6,957 nucleotides of DNA from DATGLE01 sp035294325. Its GTDB lineage: Bacteria > Chloroflexota > Ktedonobacteria > Ktedonobacterales > Ktedonobacteraceae. Shown in pieces: positions 1-5,875 of the stretch. The position numbers were made by a program, and so were the translations under genes. Within the stretch, counting starts at the first letter, position 1. Each line of letters starts with the position of its first letter. The DNA is taken from NCBI GenBank assembly GCA_035294325.1, contig DATGLE010000309.1, positions 1 to 6,957 on the forward strand. Reading direction: 5' to 3'. The notes under the pieces were generated by a model that made no database searches, had not been told where the DNA came from, and saw only the letters and a list, made by a program, of their open reading frames with translations.

Positions 1-375
1 CTTCGTCGGGAGCGCGAAGACCGTCACCATACGCAGATCCTCGCGGTCTTTTGTCGCCAGTTCGTAGTCCGCGGTCATATGCAGCGCACCCGTTGGGCAG
101 GCGGTCACACACAGGCCGCACTGGATGCAGCGGCCATAGTCGAGGATCAACCGGCGGTCTGGCTCCTGTGTTGTTCCATCTCCGTTATTCTGCAATGCCA
201 GCGCGCCAGGCAGGCAGATCTGTACACAGGCGTCGCAGCCTCGAACAGCCTGGCAGCGACTGGCATCGAGTACCGGTCTGCCGCGAAAGTCCTCCGGCAG
301 ATGTTCAATAGCGGCGGGATAGCGTGTCGTAAGCACGCCGGTCCGTAATCCGCGCTGTATCCAGGAGAAGATCAT
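1..375 (-). CDS. hyfH: HyfH/HycF-like 4Fe-4S ferredoxin subunit (partial, 3' end outside window)
   Basis: Electron-transfer subunit with two [4Fe-4S] clusters that wires the large-subunit arm of a hydrogenase-4/Ehr-type complex on the cytoplasmic face. The first 125 residues are visible. The N-terminus (MIFSWIQRGLRTG, then a YP and a FRGRP motif) and the stretch after cluster II (DYELATKDREDL, then FAL) follow the HycF/HyfH pattern as I recall it from E. coli. Cluster II is canonical: C83-x2-C86-x2-C89-x3-C93-P. Cluster I is odd: C41-x5-C47-x2-C50-x3-C54-L-P, three residues longer between the first two cysteines than the usual CxxCxxCxxxCP. The ATG at 375 is supported by GAGGAG eight bases upstream. 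It lies 107 nt after hyfG, with a possible leader ORF and a hairpin between them. The reading frame is open to the window edge. NuoI is the nearest alternative, but the N-terminus favours HycF/HyfH. Confidence 0.9.
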   Translation of the reverse strand, partial: MIFSWIQRGLRTGVLTTRYPAAIEHLPEDFRGRPVLDASRCQAVRGCDACVQICLPGALALQNNGDGTTQEPDRRLILDYGRCIQCGLCVTACPTGALHMTADYELATKDREDLRMVTVFALPTK

Positions 376-387
376 TGCTATTGCTCC

Positions 388-414
388 TCATCTATTGCAA
401 AAAGCCTTGACCAT
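388..414 (-). other. possible 8-codon leader ORF upstream of hyfH
   Basis: The ATG at 414 opens an eight-codon frame, M-V-K-A-F-C-N-R, then TGA at 390-388. A Shine-Dalgarno-like GAGGAG (424-429) sits nine bases upstream. The stop codon overlaps the first bases of the hyfH Shine-Dalgarno (minus-strand TGAGGAG), and the hyfH start is 12 bases further on, a layout suited to termination-reinitiation coupling. The start signal is as good as many real genes, but eight codons can arise by chance and no conservation can be tested here. Confidence 0.25.
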
Positions 415-424
415 GATATATAAC

Positions 425-471
425 TCCTCAAGGCGCGAGCGGCCTGGCCGGCATATCGATCCGCTTGAGGA
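425..471 (-). promoter_or_regulatory. inverted repeat masking a Shine-Dalgarno between hyfG and hyfH
   Basis: Perfect 8-bp arms, TCCTCAAG (471-464 on the minus strand) and CTTGAGGA (432-425), are separated by 31 nt. The 3' arm covers most of the GAGGAG that precedes the ATG at 414. No T-tract follows, so this is not an intrinsic terminator. It may act as a translational control hairpin that sets the HyfG:HyfH ratio; that role is inference. Confidence 0.35.
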
Positions 472-482
472 TACTGCAAGTT

Positions 483-2072
483 CTAGCAATCAGCCCCGGC
501 AAACGAGAGTCCAAAGCTCTGTTCGATCACAGGGAAGTCGGTCAGAATGTTATGGCCGGGTATAGCCAGGGCAAATGCCTGCCAGTTCGCAAAGGAGGCT
601 GGACGGACACGATAGCGTTGCAGTGTGCCGTCCTCGCCGACCAGAACCCAGTGCAGGCATTCGCCACGCGCCGACTCCGCCCATCCCGTAGCCGATTTAC
701 CTGCCAGCAGCCGCTCTATCGGCGTCCCCACGGGACCGCCCGGCAGGCGATCCAGCACCTGGGTGATAATCTGTAACGTCTGCATCGTTTCCTCCATGCG
801 CAGGCGCGCGCGGGCGAACGCATCGCCTGTGTGCCTCACTGGAACATCGAAGCTAACCTCGGCGTAAGCCGCGTAGGGATGATCGCGGCGCAGATCGCGA
901 TCAATGCCGCAGGCGCGCCCTATCGGCCCGACTGCGCTATACGCGCTGGCCTCCTGTGGCGGAAGGATGCCCGTCGCTTCCAGGCGATCCAGGTGCGAGG
1001 GCGAGGCCAGCAGCAGCCCGTGCAGCGTCTCCACCTCACGCGAGAGTGAGTCCATCAATTCCTGCACCGCCGCCTGCTGCGCTTCAGAGAGATCGCGGCT
1101 CAGACCGCCGGGTACGTTCATACCGAAGAGGTAGCGATGCCCGCTGATACTGGCGTTGAGCCGCAGGACGCGCTCTTTCAGGATCTCGAACTGCGCCTGT
1201 CCGACAACGAGGCCGGTTGCCTGGCAGAGATCGGCCTGGTAGCCCAGGTGATTGTAGAGTCGCTCTAACTCGGCAAAGAGCGTGCGCAGAAAACGCGCTC
1301 GGGGCGGGATCTCCTGCTCGGCAGCCCGTTCCAACGCCTGGCAGAGCGCGAGAGAGTTTGCGAAGGCGCTGGTGCCGGAAATGCGTTCGGCAACGAGCGG
1401 AAGGTGCTCCAGCGCAAGCCCCTCGGCCCGCTTCTCCACGCCGCGATGTTTGTAGAAGAGTTGCAGGCGCATATCGACCAGTTCCTCGCCAACCGTGCGC
1501 AGCGTATAGTGCCCCGACTCGACCACGCCGGAGCGCACCGGCCCCAGCGGATAATCCACTACCCCCTCTGGAGCGGGTTCCAGTTCAAAGTAACGCGGCT
1601 CCCTTGCGGGAACCCGCTGCGCCCACGCAAACGCCTTTCGCTGCGGATAGATGCCCTCCGGCCAGTCGGGTGGGAGCCGCAGGCGATGCAGCAACGCATG
1701 TCCCTCGGGTATCACTCCCAGTTCCTCCCAGACCTCGCGTTCGTACCAATCCGTCGCTGGCAGGATCTCAGAAAGGCTGGGGAACGCCGGGTTCTCTCCA
1801 TCGAGATCGGCGACGAGGTGTACCCACGTCTGTTCAGCATCGATGGCAAAGACGAGACGAAGCTGAAAGATGCCCTCCGCCGCGCGCCGATCCAGGCCGA
1901 AGAGGTCAGCAAACACCGCGTGGAACTCCTCGCGCAGCGCTGCTACTGCCTGTGGCAAGACGTGTGGTGACACGCAGACAACGATTTCATCGGGAAAGAG
2001 GCGCACGCTTCTAAGATGATCCGCCCCACAGGCAGCCGAGAGCCTGGAACAAAAATGGATCAGATCGATCAT
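483..2072 (-). CDS. hyfG: HyfG/HycE-like large subunit (NuoC-NuoD fusion) lacking NiFe ligands; Ehr-type
   Basis: Fused large subunit of 529 aa. An N-terminal NuoC-like domain (about residues 1-165) ends in the typical HRLRLPPDWPEGIYPQRKAF block at 129-148. A NuoD/HycE-like domain (about 175-529) starts at GPVRSGVVESGHY. In NiFe hydrogenases this domain holds the metal in RxCxxC and DPCxxC motifs. Here the first is R230-I-S-G-T-S235, both cysteines being serine. In the C-terminal block, aligned by eye, the cysteines are replaced by S523 and G526 in GLSFAG. The protein therefore cannot bind a NiFe centre in the known way. By family knowledge this fits energy-converting-hydrogenase-related (Ehr) complexes, whose electron donor and acceptor are undefined. 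It begins inside the hyfF stop (ATGA overlap) behind an excellent AGGAGGTG, indicating translational coupling. It ends in TAG; the last residue is Cys. Family assignment is strong; substrate unknown. Confidence 0.93.
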   Translation of the reverse strand: MIDLIHFCSRLSAACGADHLRSVRLFPDEIVVCVSPHVLPQAVAALREEFHAVFADLFGLDRRAAEGIFQLRLVFAIDAEQTWVHLVADLDGENPAFPSLSEILPATDWYEREVWEELGVIPEGHALLHRLRLPPDWPEGIYPQRKAFAWAQRVPAREPRYFELEPAPEGVVDYPLGPVRSGVVESGHYTLRTVGEELVDMRLQLFYKHRGVEKRAEGLALEHLPLVAERISGTSAFANSLALCQALERAAEQEIPPRARFLRTLFAELERLYNHLGYQADLCQATGLVVGQAQFEILKERVLRLNASISGHRYLFGMNVPGGLSRDLSEAQQAAVQELMDSLSREVETLHGLLLASPSHLDRLEATGILPPQEASAYSAVGPIGRACGIDRDLRRDHPYAAYAEVSFDVPVRHTGDAFARARLRMEETMQTLQIITQVLDRLPGGPVGTPIERLLAGKSATGWAESARGECLHWVLVGEDGTLQRYRVRPASFANWQAFALAIPGHNILTDFPVIEQSFGLSFAGADC

Positions 2073-3550
2073 CTTCTCACACCTCCTAGCACAGCAGCGG
2101 CCTGATGTAAGAGGTCGTTGAGCGGAGTTGGAATAAACACGCCCAGTCCTACCACCAGCAGGACGCTCAAACCCATTGCCACCACATTCAGGTAGCTCAC
2201 TTCTCCCGGCTTTACGGCTTCGGGCGCTCTGCCGAAGACCATGCGGTTCAGACGGAAAAGCAGGCCCACGAAGATAAGGGCGACGAGCGCGAGCATCGCT
2301 ATCGCTGCCGGGAGATAACCCTGGCGAAAGCCCGCGCTAAAGATGCTGAATTCGCTGATAAAGAGGCTGAACGGCGGCGAACCGGCCAGCGCCAGGCCCC
2401 CGATCACCAGCATGCAGCCGGTAATGGGCATGAGTTTGATGACACCCGAAACACGGCTGATCTCTTTGGTCTCATATTTGAGCAATACCTGGCCGCTGGC
2501 AAAGAACATCAGCGATTTGGTCACGGCATGGTTGATAACCTGGAGCAGCGCGCCATAGATGCCGAGCGCGCCGCCAAAGGCGACACCGATCACGATGATG
2601 CCCATGTGTTCGATGCTGGAATAAGCCAGCAGGCGCTTATAGTCACGCTGGCGAAAGATGAGCAGCGTGGCAACGAGCAGCGAGAGCAGGCCGAAGGCGA
2701 GCAGCAGCAGGGATGGATAGGCGCGCCCCAGCGAGGGGAGAGCGAGCGCATAGAAGCGCAGAATACCGTAGAGCGCGCAGCTGAGCAGCACACCTGAGAG
2801 CAGGGCACTGATCGGGCTGGGCGCCTCGCTGTGCGCATCCGGCAGCCAGGTATGCATCGGCGCCAGGCCGGCCTTCGTCCCATAACCCACGACAACGAAG
2901 AGAAACGCCAGGCGCATCACGCCGGGATTGAGGCGCGCCGCCACAGGAGCCAGGACCGACCAGTTGAGATCGTAGCTGGCGCCCAGCACCTGCACTGCCG
3001 AGTAATAGGCCAGGATCGTGCCGAAGAGGGCGAGAGCGATCCCCACCGAACCGACGATCACGTATTTCCAGGCCGCCTCCAACGCTTCTCCAGTCCCGTA
3101 AAAGCTTACCAGGAAGAGCGAGGCAAGGGTGGTGCCTTCGATGGCGATCCAGAGCACACCCAGGCTATTGCTCAGCGGGACGACCAGCATGCTAAAGGCG
3201 AACAGGTGAAAGAGCACGTAGTAGCGCCGCAGGTGACGCAGCCCCTCGCCGCGTGTTGTATCCTGCTCACGCATGTCTTCACGCAGGTAGCCTATCGAGG
3301 AGAGCGCCGCCGTAAAGGTGACAAAAGCGACCACCAGCAGCGTGAGCGCGCTGAGCGCATCGGCGTAGAGCCAGGAAGCCAGCCCGCTGCTATGACCTTG
3401 CGCGACCACCTGGGAGGCTGCCACGCCCGCCACAATCAGCGTGAGCAACGTACTGATCCCTGTCACCAGTTCCAAAGAGCGCCGGCCCGGCGCGATGAAG
3501 CAGAGGCCGCTCGCCAGCAGCGGAATCAAAAGAAGGAGACTCAGAACCAT
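2069..3550 (-). CDS. hyfF: HyfF-like proton-translocating antiporter subunit (NuoL/M/N family)
   Basis: Polytopic inner-membrane protein of 493 aa, the ion-pumping module of the complex. Antiporter-family marks appear in order: WIAIEGTTLAS with the TM5 glutamate E138; AAWKYVIVGSVG with K162; GTKAGLAPMHTWLPDAH with the TM7 lysine K226 and H240; SSIEHMG with H315; INHAVTKSLMFF with H341 and K345; and SPPFSLFISEF with E400, the place of the TM12 charged residue. The TM8 lysine of NuoM is replaced by LLSCALYG, which I believe is usual for HyfF/HycC. The ATG at 3550 lies six bases after the hyfE stop, with AAGGGGG upstream inside the end of hyfE, so the two are translationally coupled. HyfB or HyfD are alternatives, but length and position between hyfE and hyfG favour HyfF. 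It is the only antiporter-like subunit in the window. Confidence 0.93.
   Translation of the reverse strand: MVLSLLLLIPLLASGLCFIAPGRRSLELVTGISTLLTLIVAGVAASQVVAQGHSSGLASWLYADALSALTLLVVAFVTFTAALSSIGYLREDMREQDTTRGEGLRHLRRYYVLFHLFAFSMLVVPLSNSLGVLWIAIEGTTLASLFLVSFYGTGEALEAAWKYVIVGSVGIALALFGTILAYYSAVQVLGASYDLNWSVLAPVAARLNPGVMRLAFLFVVVGYGTKAGLAPMHTWLPDAHSEAPSPISALLSGVLLSCALYGILRFYALALPSLGRAYPSLLLLAFGLLSLLVATLLIFRQRDYKRLLAYSSIEHMGIIVIGVAFGGALGIYGALLQVINHAVTKSLMFFASGQVLLKYETKEISRVSGVIKLMPITGCMLVIGGLALAGSPPFSLFISEFSIFSAGFRQGYLPAAIAMLALVALIFVGLLFRLNRMVFGRAPEAVKPGEVSYLNVVAMGLSVLLVVGLGVFIPTPLNDLLHQAAAVLGGVRR
2080..2087 (-). promoter_or_regulatory. strong Shine-Dalgarno of hyfG inside the hyfF 3' end
   Basis: AGGAGGTG on the minus strand ends seven bases before the hyfG ATG at 2072. 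It is the strongest ribosome-binding site in the operon and lies within the last codons of hyfF. Combined with the ATGA overlap it fixes the hyfG start. Confidence 0.8.
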
Positions 3551-3556
3551 AATGGC

Positions 3557-4261
3557 TTACCCCCTTAAACGGCGCAGATCGGCGGTATCGGCAGTAACGA
3601 ACTCGCGCTGGATGAGCGTGACTAGCAGGCTCATGACGATTACAGCAACCAGGATATCAAACAGGATGCCGAACTCAACGATGAGCGGCATACCGTAGGC
3701 AATCGCAATGGCGCCCGAGAAGAGGCCATTCTCAATCGTGAGCAGTCCGATGACCTGCGCGATAGCATGCCGTCGGCTGCTCAGGAGGAAGAGTCCGATC
3801 AGCACCATCGCAATCGAGATCGAAAGCTTCGGCTCATTTAAAAAGGTTCCGGGCGCCACCACCGCCGGCGAAGAGAAGAAAGCGAGCAGCGTTAAGGCGG
3901 CGCAGACCAGCAGGGAGGCCGGAATATTCAGGTAGGGCCGCAGCTCACGTTGCAGGTGCAGCCGTCGCGCGGCGTTGCGCAGAATCCAGGCAATGGCCCC
4001 GCACTTGACGATAACGGTCAGTACGGCGACGAGGTAGAGGTCAACGCTATGGGTAAAGTAGCCGACGACGGCTGCAATGAGCGCCAGCACCAGCGATTGA
4101 ATCACGTAGGATTGAATAGCGCCGGAGAGCAGCCGGGCGGCAACGGTGGCAAAAGCGGTTAGTAAGAGCAGCGCGCCGAGCACTTGCAGCGTTTGCACAG
4201 CAAGAGCGGGCGGCGCTGCGATGTGTGTATTCATGAGCGAAACGACAGCCGATAGAACCAT
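3557..4261 (-). CDS. hyfE: HyfE-like small membrane subunit
   Basis: Hydrophobic protein of 234 aa with about six to seven predicted membrane segments. In the hydrogenase-4 complex HyfE is an integral membrane subunit beside the antiporter-like proteins. The block QVIGLLTIENGLFSG (169-183) contains the conserved glutamate E177 of the NuoK/MrpC-like half, and an inner lysine K86 occurs in VIVKCGAIAW. The open frame extends upstream to 4384, but the ATG at 4261 is preferred because TAAGGAG lies six bases before it, the upstream extension is arginine- and glycine-rich without family character, and the resulting length is near that of E. coli HyfE. It follows a 256-nt gap after hyfC and is six bases from hyfF. 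The level of evidence is good for family, modest for exact role. Confidence 0.88.
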   Translation of the reverse strand: MVLSAVVSLMNTHIAAPPALAVQTLQVLGALLLLTAFATVAARLLSGAIQSYVIQSLVLALIAAVVGYFTHSVDLYLVAVLTVIVKCGAIAWILRNAARRLHLQRELRPYLNIPASLLVCAALTLLAFFSSPAVVAPGTFLNEPKLSISIAMVLIGLFLLSSRRHAIAQVIGLLTIENGLFSGAIAIAYGMPLIVEFGILFDILVAVIVMSLLVTLIQREFVTADTADLRRLRG

Positions 4262-4517
4262 AATTGACTCCTTACACCAGGCTATATGCGCTCCCAACAG
4301 TGCGGGGCCGCCAGGGGCCATGTGGCCCCTGACAGCGGATGCGTCGAGGCGTTCCCCGGCTTCCCTCCTCGCCCGTCCGCACACGACGAGAAGAGAAAAG
4401 CGTCAGGGCGCCTCACGCCCCGGCAAGGAGGCTCCACTCCCCGCTTGCTCGCCCCCTGCACGCCCATCCGTTAAAAGATTCTTGATATGATTTCATGGAC
4501 AAACAGAACCCTCACTC
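4262..4517 (-). other. 256-nt structured gap between hyfC and hyfE
   Basis: This is the only long break between otherwise close or overlapping genes of the operon (the hyfG-hyfH gap is 107 nt). It is rich in G-runs and C-runs and holds at least two hairpins (4312-4331 and a 5-bp GC stem at 4406-4420). No T-tract follows either, so neither looks like an intrinsic terminator. A 61-codon frame at 4282-4467 has no ribosome-binding site and no recognisable composition, and I do not call it a gene. I see no convincing promoter, tRNA or mobile-element end. Confidence 0.6.
4312..4331 (-). repeat. perfect 8-bp GC hairpin before hyfE
   Basis: The arms CAGGGGCC and GGCCCCTG are perfectly complementary around a 4-nt loop (ACAT on the minus strand). 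An extra GGCCCC copy at 4304-4309 (minus-strand reading) could compete for the same arm. It lies about 50 nt upstream of the hyfE start and has no following T-run. It may stabilise or mark a processing point in the operon mRNA, which is inference. Confidence 0.6.
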
Positions 4518-5477
4518 CTAATGTGTATGCGTCAGATAAAAGGCAAGGACGGCCAGACCGGCAAGAATGACGGCTGCACCGAGAAACTCTGGAATGCGGA
4601 AAAAGCGCCACCTGGCAAGCGACGACTCGATCACGACGATGACGCAGCAGATCACGATCATCTTGAGCAGCAATGTCCCCACAGCCAGCAGCACAGTAAG
4701 CGCCATCGTGCCACCCTCCGGGGCCAGTCCCCACGGAGCCGTCAGCACATTCAGCAGGATCACCAGCAGCACAAAGAAGCGCATCGCCCCTCCCCACTCC
4801 ATCAGCGCCAGCTCCTGGCCGGAATACTCCAGCGTGCGCGAAGCCTCAATCATTGATAGCTCGAAGGAACTGGAGGGATTATCAACCGGGATGCGTCCAC
4901 TTTCGGCCAGAATCACCAGAAACAGAGCGGTCGCCAGCAGCCAGTGCGCCGGATTGTAGAGGTAAGCGGCGGAGATGAGCGTCTGGTTAACCGCAAAGGG
5001 AATTGTAACCTGGGCAATGAGCGTCACCGCGAACAGGACCAGGATGACGACTGGCTCCGAGAGCAGAGAGACGACGCGCGCACGGCTGCTGCCCATGCCC
5101 CCAAAGGTGCTGGCGGTATCGAGGGCCGCCAGCGAGGTAAAGAAGCCGCCGAGGGAGAGAATAAAACCGCCCGCCAGCATATCGCCCATAAACGCGTAGG
5201 GAAGCGGATAGGCCGTCAGGACGGGAATAAGCATGGCGACAATGAGCGGCGTAATGAAGGTGAAAAGGGGAGCCGCGTGAAAAACCCAGGAGGCATGCTC
5301 GGATACGACACTGCCCTTGTGCAGCAACTTCCACAGATCGCGATAGGGTTGCCAGACGCCTGGCCCGCGTTTGGACTGCACGCGCGCTTTGAGCTGGTTG
5401 ATGATGCCGCGTAGCAGTGGAGCGCAGCAGAGCACCGTCGTGATCTGCAATCCTTGAAGTATCGCCAGATTCACCAT
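4518..5477 (-). CDS. hyfC: HyfC/HycD-like membrane anchor subunit (NuoH family)
   Basis: Integral membrane subunit of about 319 aa that holds the peripheral arm in the membrane. Signature blocks of the NuoH/HycD family: the first cytoplasmic loop QSKRGPGVWQPYRDLWKLL (residues 34-52), the FGGMGSSRARV region near 125-135, and ESGRIPVDNP (192-201), followed by FELSMIEASRTLEYSG and LALMEWGGAMR. About eight membrane segments are evident. The frame can be extended to a TTG at 5495, but the ATG at 5477 is chosen because TGAGG lies five bases upstream, while the TTG has no good Shine-Dalgarno. It is the first gene after the promoter and riboswitch, so it heads the operon. Canonical operons often place hyfB just before it; here a leader of about 255 nt takes that place. 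Confidence 0.93.
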   Translation of the reverse strand: MVNLAILQGLQITTVLCCAPLLRGIINQLKARVQSKRGPGVWQPYRDLWKLLHKGSVVSEHASWVFHAAPLFTFITPLIVAMLIPVLTAYPLPYAFMGDMLAGGFILSLGGFFTSLAALDTASTFGGMGSSRARVVSLLSEPVVILVLFAVTLIAQVTIPFAVNQTLISAAYLYNPAHWLLATALFLVILAESGRIPVDNPSSSFELSMIEASRTLEYSGQELALMEWGGAMRFFVLLVILLNVLTAPWGLAPEGGTMALTVLLAVGTLLLKMIVICCVIVVIESSLARWRFFRIPEFLGAAVILAGLAVLAFYLTHTH

Positions 5478-5495
5478 GTTGACCTCACAGGACAA

Positions 5496-5618
5496 ACGCT
5501 CTACAACAATCGATTACTAACAGGTCTACAGGTCAGGAGACTCAGCAGTGCAGGATTGGTAGAGGTGCCTGAGAGATGGACAGGTACGAACGACGACCAT
5601 CGCTGCCAAAAAGGCAAC
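5496..5618 (-). other. 5' leader between terminator 1 and hyfC
   Basis: This is about 120 nt of untranslated leader after the riboswitch terminator, and part of it may be misread as coding if the TTG at 5495 is used. It contains a small 4-bp hairpin TGCC/GGCA (5604-5616), an extra CCTCTACCA (5557-5565) identical to the terminator 5' arm, and two ACAGGT words spaced by two bases near 5520-5533 (plus-strand reading). No gene is visible. Confidence 0.55.
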
Positions 5619-5662
5619 AAAAAACCTCTACCAGCGAGCCTCCTGCTCGTAGGTGGTAGAGG
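5619..5662 (-). terminator. intrinsic terminator of riboswitch 1 expression platform
   Basis: On the minus strand the 9-bp arms CCTCTACCA (5662-5654) and TGGTAGAGG (5633-5625) are perfect. An inner CGAGC/GCTCG stem extends the hairpin, and six Ts (5624-5619) follow at once. The 5' arm shares CCTC with the 3' pseudoknot strand of the aptamer, making terminator and ligand-bound aptamer mutually exclusive. It would also stop transcripts reading in from the phosphatase gene. Confidence 0.88.
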
Positions 5663-5700
5663 CTATTAGCGCGGGGCATTAGGCGAGCCTCATCGCCGAT
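5652..5700 (-). promoter_or_regulatory. fluoride riboswitch (crcB motif) aptamer 1, upstream of the hyf/Ehr operon
   Basis: On the minus strand GGCGATGAGGCTCGCC (5697-5682) forms the P1 hairpin (GGCGA/TCGCC). It is followed by TAATGCC, a very short P3, and then CTAATAGCCTCTACC. The P1 loop GAGGC pairs with downstream GCCTC (5663-5659), giving the crcB-type pseudoknot. From memory, the Thermotoga petrophila fluoride aptamer shares GGCGATGAGGC and ends in GATGGCCTCTAC, so the match is close in both sequence and order. Since the terminator competes for the same strand, the predicted logic is ON with fluoride. The first gene downstream is hyfC. Confidence 0.88.
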
Positions 5701-5759
5701 GGAAATAGCTCCGGGTCTGGTCTAACTTTGAGGGCTACTTCCAATCTTTTCTTGAGTCA

Positions 5760-5788
5760 ATTATAAATGGCTTCTGGTCTTCTGTCAA
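5760..5788 (-). promoter_or_regulatory. consensus sigma-70/sigma-A promoter for the hyf/Ehr operon
   Basis: Minus strand: TTGACA (5788-5783), exactly 17 bases, then TATAAT (5765-5760), a perfect match to both consensus hexamers and optimal spacing. Transcription would begin near 5753, about 55 nt before the aptamer P1. A promoter this strong suits a gene whose control lies in the transcript itself (riboswitch plus terminator). Confidence 0.88.
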
Positions 5789-5875
5789 GAGGTCGTCATG
5801 TTGATAAGATGGGAGAACGAATGGAACCTGCTCTCTTCCGCATCCTTTTTTCATTGCTTACCAGTACATGCAATT
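5789..5875 (-). other. short gap between phosphatase stop and hyf promoter
   Basis: There are eighty-seven bases after the phosphatase stop. A weak ATTGC/GCAAT hairpin occurs just after the stop but is followed by GAAAAAAGG, not by Ts, so no terminator for the phosphatase gene can be called here. Nothing else is evident. Confidence 0.5.

Noticed and set aside
1217..2014. Long plus-strand frames (265 aa here, 188 aa at 1404-1970, 245 aa at 2831-3568)
   Set aside because: They lie opposite hyfG and hyfF, are low-complexity (Arg, Pro, Gln or Glu rich) and match no family. They are shadows of GC-rich coding sequence.
4262..4384. Upstream extension of hyfE to 4384
   Set aside because: The extension has no family character, and the ATG at 4261 has a strong TAAGGAG six bases upstream.
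4282..4467. 61-codon minus-strand frame in the hyfC-hyfE gap
   Set aside because: No Shine-Dalgarno before its ATG, composition follows the GC hairpins, and it resembles nothing I know.
483..5477. Reading the cluster as a functional formate hydrogenlyase or as complex I
   Set aside because: The NiFe cysteines are absent from the large subunit, and the NADH module (NuoE, F, G) is not seen. The fused NuoC-NuoD subunit and HyfE/HyfF types also differ from standard complex I.
5478..5495. TTG start of hyfC at 5495
   Set aside because: It lacks a good ribosome-binding site, whereas the ATG at 5477 has TGAGG at proper distance.
5540..5600. Glycine-riboswitch-like CTCTCAGGCA (minus strand) or TPP-riboswitch-like GCCTGAGAGA (plus strand) words in the hyf leader
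   Set aside because: Only one short word of each consensus is present. The paired 5' block of the glycine aptamer and the CTGATCTGG-type block of the TPP element are missing, and nothing on the plus strand would be controlled.
5851..5875. Hairpin ATTGC/GCAAT after the phosphatase stop as a terminator
   Set aside because: The stem is only five base pairs and is followed by GAAAAAAGG on the transcribed strand, not by a T-run.
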